38,844 bases of DNA from Amanita rubescens (lineage: Eukaryota > Basidiomycota > Agaricomycetes > Agaricales > Amanitaceae), in the NCBI GenBank assembly GCA_015039365.1, contig WION01000500.1:1-38844 (forward strand), written 5' to 3'. Under the pieces are notes generated by a model, which was not told the origin of the DNA, ran no database searches, and worked only from the letters and a program-made list of their open reading frames with translations. The translations under genes and the position numbers were made by a program. Below, in pieces: positions 1 to 9,600 of this stretch (its first letter is position 1; the number at the start of each line of letters is the position of its first letter).

Positions 1-589
1 GGCTCTGGCAACGACCACTCGGAGTACTTCGATTGTGGCAGTGAGTAGAATCTCTTCCATCACTTTGAAAATCTTATCAGGGCCCGTTCGGAGTTCCTCT
101 AACTCGAAGTTTTCCACCGATACCCACCACCCACGCCAACCGCTTAGCGCTACCCCCCGGATCTCGCCTGCCAAACCTGTATGAATACTACTATATGCGT
201 TCCTTTTTCAAGTCTTGAGCTCACAAGTTATCCAGGCAATGGCTAATGCTGAATTCCGTTCTATACCACATTGAGCAAGGTTGTTACCATTGATCTAAGG
301 TTACTAGAATGTGATTTCGTGTACATGATAATCTATAAATTTGTTTACGTAGAATGCATTGAGGTTATTGGAATAAAAAAGTTTCCGTGGAATCATCTTT
401 GACCCTGCAGCTCCCAATTAAATGAGCAGCGTGTAATATCATGTCCGTGAAACCGACTTCAAAGCACTGCCCGTCATTTTTAGTGATTGTTCCACCAGGG
501 AACATTGAGGGTTGTTATCAGTGACTATTAGTATGAGATTCCAACCGGCTTATCGCCCACTGCTGACCACTTGCGATCACGCTGTCCGG

Positions 590-722
590 GTCCGGCGTCC
601 ACCGTCCACCGCCCAGTCCACCGCCCACCGCCGAACATCAGCGCATCAACTGTCCACTGTCCACCACCGCCGAACATCCACCGGTCCACCGTCCACCGCC
701 GAACGTCCACCATCCACCACTA
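590..722. repeat. Degenerate GTCCACC minisatellite
   Basis: A heptamer close to GTCCACC or GCCCACC, often with the extension GCCGAAC, recurs imperfectly about 15 times across this stretch. The open frames here on both strands are products of the repeat and are not taken as genes. Nothing recognisable lies in 1-590 or 723-1030, which are AT-richer intergenic sequence. Confidence 0.75.
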
Positions 723-1031
723 CTATCAACTTCATGTTCGGTGTTTTAATTTCAATCTCCGACGCTTCGCCGGTGTGCGTTGAGAGTCCCATTAATATTA
801 GTGGCAGTAGGAGCCATTTTGGTGCATTATTGGGTATAAACGAAGTTTAAAAGATTATGATACAAATATGATTGTTCTTTCACGTAGCGGGACCTGCGGC
901 ACTCGTGCCGCCATCGATAAGTTTATATGTGTCTTAGGCATGCGATGCGGTATACAAATGTAGCCAAAAACATACGTTGTGACGCCAACCGTCACACCAA
1001 CTTCCCCGTCGCCCCGTCGCTCCCTCTCCCC

Positions 1032-1050
1032 ACAAGTCTCAAAGACTTGT
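1032..1050. other. Perfect 8-bp hairpin followed by a 6-bp hairpin
   Basis: Arms ACAAGTCT and AGACTTGT enclose the 3-nt loop CAA. Six bases downstream, GAACTC and GAGTTC (1056-1071) enclose TTTG. These are the first clear members of the hairpin-dense segment. Confidence 0.7.
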
Positions 1051-1814
1051 TGTTTGAACTCTTTGGAGTTCTGCCACCAGCCCCAACCGTCAACACCTTC
1101 TTTGACCCTTTTGAAGCCTACAGGATCCCATGGACCCCTCTACTGCCAGGACCACCACGGGCTCCACCAGCCCTCAAACTCTCTTACCTTCCACCGCCTG
1201 TCATTTTCGAATGTCAGGAACCCCCATCACTGCTTCTGGCACCTCTACCTGAAGCGATTACGCTTCCACTCGAAATACCTGGAACGCTTCGAGCGTTGCC
1301 AACCGTTGTCATACCGGTGCCCCGGCACCAACTCTGCAAACCCTTCCTCCCTCCTCTCTCACTTGAAGCCGACGAGCTTCCACCTGGCACCATAACGACA
1401 GGCTTGACCTGTCTTCACCAAGCATTTCCTAATCACCACTCTCAACGTGTTTGCAAGAACAAACGTAATCCTTGCTACTTCGGCGACCGGATCGCCTACT
1501 CTATGCCTCATGTCCAGGGTGCCTTCTCCATATGGTCCTTCGGGTGCGTCCCTTGGGACGTACATTGAATGATAGGCCTCCCTCACTCTATAAGCTGAAA
1601 ATCACCATCGAGTGATTTACCGTATGTCTCTCACCATAGTGTTTACGTTTCTTTTTGTTACGCATCACTCCCCTCATATACGCCCGAAGGCGCCATGCAT
1701 ACCGTGTACAGTCTCATCTGTCTATTACCTTGCTACCGATTTGAAATTCCTATTATAAAAAAAAGAAAAAAAGAGAAGGAAGCCACCCGCAAGCTACGCC
1801 TATAGCCATTCAAA

Positions 1815-1835
1815 GAGTCTCGGCTCCCGAGACTC
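1815..1835. other. Perfect 9-bp hairpin, 3-nt loop
   Basis: GAGTCTCGG and CCGAGACTC pair perfectly around CTC. It lies about 35 bases after an A-rich run (1757-1780). Confidence 0.75.
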
Positions 1836-2418
1836 GAAACACGCCCGAACGAGCTCAGTTGACCCATTCTAAAGCTAGTCCGAGCTCTGCGAAGCCGGAC
1901 AACCCTCCTAAACCTCAGGGATTCAAGATGAGTCCCCGGAATGTTGCTCACAAGCCAATACTGGCTCACAACCCTCAAACCTGTCCCGGAGATGGTCTTA
2001 CCCATCTTCTGACCTTCAATCAGCTCTGGCATGCATGCTAAGGCTGGAGAACAGTCTAAGAAGACCGTTCTGAGTACCAGAGAGCTCCCGAAGGGAAACT
2101 CTCGTATCAGCATCAAGTCTTCTGGCCGAGCCGTCTCGACTTCCACTCCGAAACGTCAGGATGTTGAGAAACAACCTGGAAAGGCTGAAGTCAATCCTAC
2201 GAAAGGAACGAATGCACTTAAACACCTACCTGCACAGTCTAAGACAGCCTCCTCACTGTCAAGACCCTCGCCCGTCATTATCTCCTCAACTCGCCCTCCT
2301 CCGACTCGTCCTTCCAAAGACAGGGCTTCGACACCTTTCCCTGTAGTCTCGAAACGACGCGCATCGAGCTTCGTAAGTACAAATCACGTAGTAAATATTA
2401 ATACTATGCACCGTTTGA

Positions 2419-2499
2419 TGGAGACCCTCTCTCGGGTCTCCAATGAATCTTTTTCACCACCGTCTGGTGAAAACCCGTCTTCTCCTGTTACGGGAGAAG
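2419..2499. other. Run of three adjacent 8-9-bp hairpins
   Basis: Three stems follow one another within 81 bases. At 2419-2442, TGGAGACCC pairs with GGGTCTCCA. At 2451-2473, TTTTCACCA pairs with TGGTGAAAA. At 2479-2499, CTTCTCCT pairs with GGGAGAAG, with one T-G pair. A fourth (GGGAGAG/CTCTCCC, 2522-2543) follows. The stems are unrelated in sequence, so the arrangement is not a simple tandem repeat. Confidence 0.75.
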
Positions 2500-2831
2500 C
2501 CACACTATTCGCTGAATCCAGGGGAGAGCCACCTCACTCTCCCAAAACCCACGAGTGTTTCGCTGAGCGCACTACTCAAATTCAAAGACTCATCGGCGCA
2601 CGAGTCACAACCTTTTCCTTTTCGGATGAAATGGAGAAGAAACGGCGGATCTACGATACCGTCGTCAAGATTCAAATCAATAGAAGTGAAGAAAACGTAC
2701 CTGAAGATACAGTAGCTGCCACACTGCCATTCTCCACATCCGTTCCCTCGTCCATCCGTCTTGCGCCAACCACATCCACTCGTTCACCTTCGGACGAGTG
2801 TTCACCGCCTGTCAGTGAGGTGGTACCCGGA

Positions 2832-3933
2832 CGACGCATCCTAAGCGTCATCAATAAGATGCGAGTGAATTACTGCGCTCACCTTATACCGGGACTGCTC
2901 GAAGACAGTCCCAACAACCCATAGCTCCTTCGAGGAATGAAGGAGAGCAGCTCGCGAGAGCCGCAGCCTGTATTCGGGAGCGTATGAACTGACGCTCCCT
3001 CGCCTGTGACGAATCCGTTCGTCATGCTTCAAATGATCCACCTGACGAGGCTGCCGACCCCGAATCGGATTCTAGACGACTGAATACACGAGTCGTCAAT
3101 AAAGAAATAGAAGCGAGCGTGATGATACGCTCACCTAAACCTGAAGACTCGGAATACCCTCCGGTACGACCCGATGCTACTCGCCAACAGCTCAAGACCC
3201 GGAGAGCGAACGAGCTCTCCTCTGAGCATTCTGAATCCATCACGCGGCTTCCTGGCCCTGTGTTTGACGAGACGAGCATCCAACGGCAGCGAGAACTGCA
3301 CGCCGTCAGTAACGTGGATATGAGCATGGACACATGCTCACCTCAGGATGTACCCAATACGGCCCTCATGCCGTTATACTCGTCTGCGTCTGCCTACCCT
3401 ACGCAGGCCTCTCCATCCTTCCAGTCGAGACCCTGCTTGATTCGCATCGGCTGGTTCGTCCATCCACACAGTCGAGTGTTGAACTCGACTGGCTTCATAC
3501 ATCCCGACAACGTCCTTGGGATGTCATCAATACGTCAATAACCCGGCGAGTGCCAACGAGTACTCACCTGAGTCTAAGGCCGAATGTACCGAGCCTTCTC
3601 CCATCATAACTGAATCAGGAAGAACTCTGCAATTCGGCCCCCTATTCCCTCAAAAAGCTTCATATCAGCCAAATGGAGCAACAATTCGACAGCGCAACCT
3701 GTGGGCTGTCAGTAACGTGAAAACAAGTGCCGTTTGGTACTCACTCGATTCCCCTGCGGTCCCCCTACCGCGTTCACGTATACCAGCCGATCCACAGCTG
3801 GTTCCTCCAATCCTTCAGCTGAATGTCCAGCTGAAACCTTCGGAGCTTCCCCATGTCTTGAGACCCGAAGTTCCCAACGATATCCTTCGGATATCGTTAA
3901 TGCTAAGTTCGACTTGAGTGCCAACTGGTACTC
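2832..3933 (+). repeat. Array of about six hairpin modules with GTCRTCAATAA-like box
   Basis: The same layout recurs roughly every 185-245 bp. An upstream hairpin ends at or in a box close to GTCRTCAATAA (2847, 3092, 3523 with a second half at 3534; variants GTCAGTAA at 3305 and 3708). After 5-17 nt comes an 18-nt hairpin, then usually ACC or GCC. The 18-mers are at 2863-2880, 3115-3132, 3322-3339, 3548-3565, 3725-3742 and 3916-3933. They follow the pattern GAGN4-N4-N4CTC, with one starting AAG. The variable stem positions change together in several copies: CGTG/TACG at 3115, CATG/CATG at 3322, TGCC/GGTA at 3916. Two flanks (near 3270-3320 and 3675-3720) are recognisably homologous, so these are diverged copies of one module. 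Further boxes lie at 4312 and 5259. Confidence 0.6.
3876..3898. other. Perfect 10-bp hairpin, 3-nt loop
   Basis: AACGATATCC and GGATATCGTT pair perfectly around TTC. This is the longest contiguous stem I found in the hairpin-dense segment. It occupies the upstream-hairpin position of the module whose 18-nt hairpin is at 3916-3933. Confidence 0.8.
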
Positions 3934-4757
3934 GCCTCAACCCGTGGTGGTACTCACACCGCATATGCCCAAACGCACCAGCCAAGCTGTTGCTTTCGCC
4001 CTTTGCTGTAGTCGTGGCATGTTGTTGAGAATGATGTGGGTCCTCCGTGTCATTACCTTCTGTGCAATCAGGAATCGCGAGGCCGAAGAGACGGAGTACA
4101 CAATCATCCACGAGTACATTGAGGACGACGAGGCTCCCACCTCAGCCCCTCCTTATGCCTACATCGACGCCAAGACCACCACGAGCCCATACTTCCGCCT
4201 GAGCCTTTGTGGTGGGCGGAAACTCCTGGTTCTGCGTGCGTCGAACGTATTTGGTGCGCCCGCTGTAAACCGCCCTAAGTAGCGGTCATCTGGAGACGAC
4301 AAATCTGTTTTGTCATCAATAAAACAAATTATACGGGTGACAACCGCTCACTCTTAAGTCGCGCAGTACGAATACTGCCCACACCATTCAACTTCCTTCG
4401 CATCAGCCACTTGAGGCTACGACGATCAAATATCGACGTTTCCCGATTTACAAGCACTCTGACGAGGTCGCCACGTCATCGCCACTCTCTCGTCTCCCTT
4501 GTTGTTCATCCTCTTGTGGTATTTGCGAATTGATTCGGAGGGCTAAATCCGAGCCCTCCACACACGTAAATGTGTAAATTATGAATATATTATATCAACT
4601 ATATGAAATAACGACATTGAATTATATATGACTCAAATTAATCAACTTACTTGGAAGGACTCGCCAGAGTCTCCACAAATCTAATCCTAACTTCCCTCTT
4701 CTTGTAAGAAAGGAAGGAACTCGTGACGAGTTAGATTCATCGCGATCCAAGAAAATC

Positions 4758-4812
4758 GGAGAGTTCCAACGAACTCTCCAAGTAATCATTGAGGATTCAA
4801 TTCTGAGTCCTC
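4758..4812. other. Double hairpin, copy 1
   Basis: GGAGAGTTC and GAACTCTCC pair around CAAC (4758-4779). Twelve bases later, GAGGATTCA and TGAGTCCTC pair around ATTC (4791-4812) with one T-G pair. A diverged copy of the same double hairpin starts at 5437. Confidence 0.75.
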
Positions 4813-5315
4813 GTCCATTCTACACACTCTGGATCATTGCGCTAGTGCATCTCGCAGTCAATACGAGCAGAATAGAGAAATAAAGAGAAAAGGAGACTTA
4901 CATATCCTCGTAGTCTCCACCCCTTCTCCCTCTCTAATTCCATCTGCCTTCCTGGCCCTCGCACGCACTTGTTTCTGCATCGATCCAACGAGCGAGAGGT
5001 CGACGCGGAGTCCCGCCCTCGAGACCGACAATCGTCCAGGTCTCAAATAAATCCTCGAAAGGACTCGTACTGAGTCCTCCACCTCTTAACGTCCGACAAG
5101 CCGGGATAGCTGCGCCTGTGCAATGCAGTTAATACGAATCAAAATGAGCGGAAAACGAGAACGCACCCGCTTCAAAGCTGCTCTCTCGCAGTCTACCCCG
5201 TCTACTCCCTCTCCCGGCCGTAAGCCAATCACAACGGACAAAACGGCGACGCTACAACGTCGTCAATAAATCATTATTCCCGGGTATAAGAAACTTACCT
5301 ATTTATACCCTTAAC

Positions 5316-5350
5316 CTCGTATGGGAACTCGAACTCATACGAGAGTTCCC
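5316..5350. other. Two interleaved inverted repeats
   Basis: CTCGTATG (5316-5323) pairs with CATACGAG (5336-5343), and GGGAACTC (5323-5330) pairs with GAGTTCCC (5343-5350). The two 8-bp stems share bases 5323 and 5343 and cross each other. A strand could form either hairpin, or a pseudoknot-like fold, but not both full hairpins. Confidence 0.75.
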
Positions 5351-5436
5351 GCAATTGCTATCCGACGCCCGTTTTTTCCTTCTTGAAGGGGAAGAGGCGC
5401 TGGGCGTGTAGTGATAATCAAATCATTCAAGACGAT

Positions 5437-5492
5437 GGAGAGTTCAAACGAACTCTCCGAATATTTACAATCGGGATTCGAATGAGTCTCTT
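5437..5492. other. Double hairpin, copy 2
   Basis: The first stem (GGAGAGTTC/GAACTCTCC) is identical to that at 4758, but its loop is AAAC instead of CAAC. Downstream a second stem corresponds to the hairpin at 4791-4812. It still pairs through two T-G pairs (GGGATTC against GAGTCTC around GAAT), although its bases differ from copy 1. Confidence 0.6.
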
Positions 5493-5983
5493 CCTCTGGA
5501 CAACTAACGGACGGCCAGTTTAAGACACTGCGCCTATACGACGCATTTATTATAAACATGGGAGCAAGAGAATCACAGGGTTTACCTAGTCCCGAAGCTG
5601 CGCACACTGCGGCAGCATGCTGGCTCCAGCCCTCGCATTTCGGCCGCGTTCTGCTGAAAGAGAGAGGGTCGACCCTAAGTCTCGTGCGTGGAAGTGATGG
5701 GCGACCCATAGTCTTTCCATCACCTCCCTCTCGCCTATCGTCCGTTGGCAGGAAAACCGATAGGGGCTCACTTCTGAGTCCCAGGAAACGATAAGTGAAG
5801 CTGGAAAGCAGTCAGCCGAGGAAACGAGAGAGCGATAAGGAAAACGCACCATCAAGATCCTTCTCGTTCACCTGTGCCCGTCATCGCACCTCCTAAGCTC
5901 CCTCATCCGTCGATAACGCCGTATTGGATTCTCGGTGTGCTCCTGAAGTTGGAGCTCCCTTCCCGCCTTGGATTGTTGCAAGA

Positions 5984-6000
5984 GCCCGCGACTCGCGGGC
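5984..6000. other. GC-only 7-bp hairpin at the left edge of the giant inverted repeat
   Basis: GCCCGCG and CGCGGGC pair around ACT and are followed by GTCAC. The hairpin lies 15 bases before the left end of the giant inverted repeat. A similar hairpin followed by a TCAC lies just outside the right end. Confidence 0.75.
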
Positions 6001-6015
6001 GTCACATGACTACCA

Positions 6016-6611
6016 TCGGAGTTTGATTATAATGATAACCTCTGTCGTAATACTTATTACTATAGCAACAACAAACAACCACCACCTTTTGGTGATCTGT
6101 CAAGCAATATTAGTGGTGTGAATACTGCTTGTCTACCATCACCACAAGTGCTGTTTTAATGCACTTAACATGCACCTGCCTACACAACAATGATTGCTGG
6201 GTGCTCCCACCACTAAAGTACTACCTACTCCCCACTGTCTACCACTATAGAGTCACCATTGGTGCTACCACCACAGCCACTCACTGAGTACTAACAGGTA
6301 CAACCTTTTGTTGCCCTCATCATCTCCATCACTGTGTTTGGATTTGGTTCTATTCCCATGGAGTAGCACAAGTAGTAATTACTACTAATTAGTCTATCTG
6401 AACAGTGCAAGTCAGTTGAGGCTAGTAGTACAGGTACCACATTGAGCTACTGTATGGTTACTACTATTTTTGACCGATACACTAGTAATTACTGGTACCA
6501 TTACTGTCTCTACCAGAACTTGTGCAGCAACTATGACCACAATGGTCCACTACAACTGCCACCCCCTTGCCACCACTACTGACTCAAAAGGGCTATCATT
6601 GTCTACTCATT
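6016..6611 (+). repeat. Outer inverted-repeat arm, left
   Basis: This arm matches 16844-17430 in inverse orientation with only scattered substitutions and a few small indels. One example is an 8-base difference near 6050-6060, and another is one extra base in the right copy near 17040. It is AT-rich, with many ACTAC/GTAGT and AGTAATTACT-like short palindromes. The 52-bp array starts directly after ATTGTCTACTCATT. Confidence 0.9.
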
Positions 6612-9600
6612 GGGGGTGTACCCCTGCAGTTCCCTAGTGTCCTGTCGTCCACCAGGGTACATCGGGGGTGTACCCCTGCAGTTCCCTAGTGTCCTGTCGT
6701 CCACCAGGGTACATCGGGGGTGTACCCCTGCAGTTCCCTAGTGTCCTGTCGTCCACCAGGGTACATCGGGGGTGTACCCCTGCAGTTCCCTAGTGTCCTG
6801 TCGTCCACCAGGGTACATCGGGGGTGTACCCCTGCAGTTCCCTAGTGTCCTGTCGTCCACCAGGGTACATCGGGGGTGTACCCCTGCAGTTCCCTAGTGT
6901 CCTGTCGTCCACCAGGGTACATCGGGGGTGTACCCCTGCAGTTCCCTAGTGTCCTGTCGTCCACCAGGGTACATCGGGGGTGTACCCCTGCAGTTCCCTA
7001 GTGTCCTGTCGTCCACCAGGGTACATCGGGGGTGTACCCCTGCAGTTCCCTAGTGTCCTGTCGTCCACCAGGGTACATCGGGGGTGTACCCCTGCAGTTC
7101 CCTAGTGTCCTGTCGTCCACCAGGGTACATCGGGGGTGTACCCCTGCAGTTCCCTAGTGTCCTGTCGTCCACCAGGGTACATCGGGGGTGTACCCCTGCA
7201 GTTCCCTAGTGTCCTGTCGTCCACCAGGGTACATCGGGGGTGTACCCCTGCAGTTTCCCTAGTGTCCTGTCGTCCACCAGGGTACATCGGGGGTGTACCC
7301 CTGCAGTTCCCTAGTGTCCTGTCGTCCACCAGGGTACATCGGGGGTGTACCCCTGCAGTTCCCTAGTGTCCTGTCGTCCACCAGGGTACATCGGGGGTGT
7401 ACCCCTGCAGTTCCCTAGTGTCCTGTCGTCCACCAGGGTACATCGGGGGTGTACCCCTGCAGTTCCCTAGTGTCCTGTCGTCCACCAGGGTACATCGGGG
7501 GTGTACCCCTGCAGTTCCCTAGTGTCCTGTCGTCCACCAGGGTACATCGGGGGTGTACCCCTGCAGTTCCCTAGTGTCCTGTCGTCCACCAGGGTACATC
7601 GGGGGTGTACCCCTGCAGTTCCCTAGTGTCCTGTCGTCCACCAGGGTACATCGGGGGTGTACCCCTGCAGTTCCCTAGTGTCCTGTCGTCCACCAGGGTA
7701 CATCGGGGGTGTACCCCTGCAGTTCCCTAGTGTCCTGTCGTCCACCAGGGTACATCGGGGGTGTACCCCTGCAGTTCCCTAGTGTCCTGTCGTCCACCAG
7801 GGTACATCGGGGGTGTACCCCTGCAGTTCCCTAGTGTCCTGTCGTCCACCAGGGTACATCGGGGGTGTACCCCTGCAGTTCCCTAGTGTCCTGTCGTCCA
7901 CCAGGGTACATCGGGGGTGTACCCCTGCAGTTCCCTAGTGTCCTGTCGTCCACCAGGGTACATCGGGGGTGTACCCCTGCAGTTCCCTAGTGTCCTGTCG
8001 TCCACCAGGGTACATCGGGGGTGTACCCCTGCAGTTCCCTAGTGTCCTGTCGTCCACCAGGGTACATCGGGGGTGTACCCCTGCAGTTCCCTAGTGTCCT
8101 GTCGTCCACCAGGGTACATCGGGGGTGTACCCCTGCAGTTCCCTAGTGTCCTGTCGTCCACCAGGGTACATCGGGGGTGTACCCCTGCAGTTCCCTAGTG
8201 TCCTGTCGTCCACCAGGGTACATCGGGGGTGTACCCCTGCAGTTCCCTAGTGTCCTGTCGTCCACCAGGGTACATCGGGGGTGTACCCCTGCAGTTCCCT
8301 AGTGTCCTGTCGTCCACCAGGGTACATCGGGGTGTACCCTGCAGTTCCCTAGTGTCCTGTCGTCCACCAGGGTACATCGGGGGTGTACCCTGCAGTTCCC
8401 TAGTGTCCTGTCGTCCACCAGGGTACATCGGGGGTGTACCCCTGCAGTTCCCTAGTGTCCTGTCGTCCACCAGGGTACATCGGGGGTGTACCCCTGCAGT
8501 TCCCTAGTGTCCTGTCGTCCACCAGGGTACATCGGGGGTGTACCCCTGCAGTTCCCTAGTGTCCTGTCGTCCACCAGGGTACATCGGGGGTGTACCCCTG
8601 CAGTTCCCTAGTGTCCTGTCGTCCACCAGGGTACATCGGGGGTGTACCCCTGCAGTTCCCTAGTGTCCTGTCGTCCACCAGGGTACATCGGGGGTGTACC
8701 CCTGCAGTTCCCTAGTGTCCTGTCGTCCACCAGGGTACATCGGGGGTGTACCCCTGCAGTTCCCTAGTGTCCTGTCGTCCACCAGGGTACATCGGGGGTG
8801 TACCCCTGCAGTTCCCTAGTGTCCTGTCGTCCACCAGGGTACATCGGGGGTGTACCCCTGCAGTTCCCTAGTGTCCTGTCGTCCACCAGGGTACATCGGG
8901 GGTGTACCCCTGCAGTTCCCTAGTGTCCTGTCGTCCACCAGGGTACATCGGGGGTGTACCCCTGCAGTTCCCTAGTGTCCTGTCGTCCACCAGGGTACAT
9001 CGGGGGTGTACCCCTGCAGTTCCCTAGTGTCCTGTCGTCCACCAGGGTACATCGGGGGTGTACCCCTGCAGTTCCCTAGTGTCCTGTCGTCCACCAGGGT
9101 ACATCGGGGGTGTACCCCTGCAGTTCCCTAGTGTCCTGTCGTCCACCAGGGTACATCGGGGGTGTACCCCTGCAGTTCCCTAGTGTCCTGTCGTCCACCA
9201 GGGTACATCGGGGGTGTACCCCTGCAGTTCCCTAGTGTCCTGTCGTCCACCAGGGTACATCGGGGGTGTACCCCTGCAGTTCCCTAGTGTCCTGTCGTCC
9301 ACCAGGGTACATCGGGGGTGTACCCCTGCAGTTCCCTAGTGTCCTGTCGTCCACCAGGGTACATCGGGGGTGTACCCCTGCAGTTCCCCTAGTGTCCTGT
9401 CGTCCACCAGGGTACATCGGGGGTGTACCCCTGCAGTTCCCTAGTGTCCTGTCGTCCACCAGGGTACATCGGGGGTGTACCCCTGCAGTTCCCTAGTGTC
9501 CTGTCGTCCACCAGGGTACATCGGGGGTGTACCCCTGCAGTTCCCTAGTGTCCTGTCGTCCACCAGGGTACATCGGGGGTGTACCCCTGCAGTTCCCTAG

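Larger units (their letters stand above)
1030..6000. repeat. Hairpin-dense segment without an intact gene
   Basis: This stretch of about 5 kb has no protein frame that I recognise. Its open frames (for example 927-1568, 2031-2924 and 3734-4282) are Ser/Pro/Thr-rich, overlap on both strands and show no domain. What it does hold is a very high density of short inverted repeats with small loops. By hand I find at least two dozen with stems of 7-10 bp, for example at 1032-1050, 1815-1835, 2419-2442, 2451-2473, 2976-2999, 3469-3491, 3814-3835, 3876-3898, 4537-4559, 4758-4779, 5437-5458 and 5984-6000. Stem sequences differ from one to the next, many 5' arms begin GGAG or GAG, and several stems contain G-T pairs, which would pair as G-U in RNA. 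The gene-bearing half of the window does not look like this. It could be a decayed structured element or a non-coding transcript. Function is unknown. Confidence 0.7.

Noticed and set aside
1..48. Possible last codons of a gene entering from the left (GSGNDHSEYFDCGSE then stop)
   Set aside because: Too short to support. It cannot be told from a chance open stretch, and GTGAGT near its end could equally be a splice donor.
927..1568. 213-codon frame, possibly a gag-like leader
   Set aside because: The alternative frames over the same bases are equally Ser/Thr/Pro-rich, no zinc knuckle or other domain appears, and hairpins cross it throughout.
2031..2924. 297-codon Ser/Pro/Thr-rich frame
   Set aside because: No recognisable domain and no plausible splice extension. 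Its composition follows from the hairpin-rich DNA. It could be checked by transcript data.
3734..4282. 182-codon frame with an acidic stretch (about 4080-4280)
   Set aside because: The last third looks somewhat protein-like, but no family is recognised and the first part overlaps the hairpin modules.
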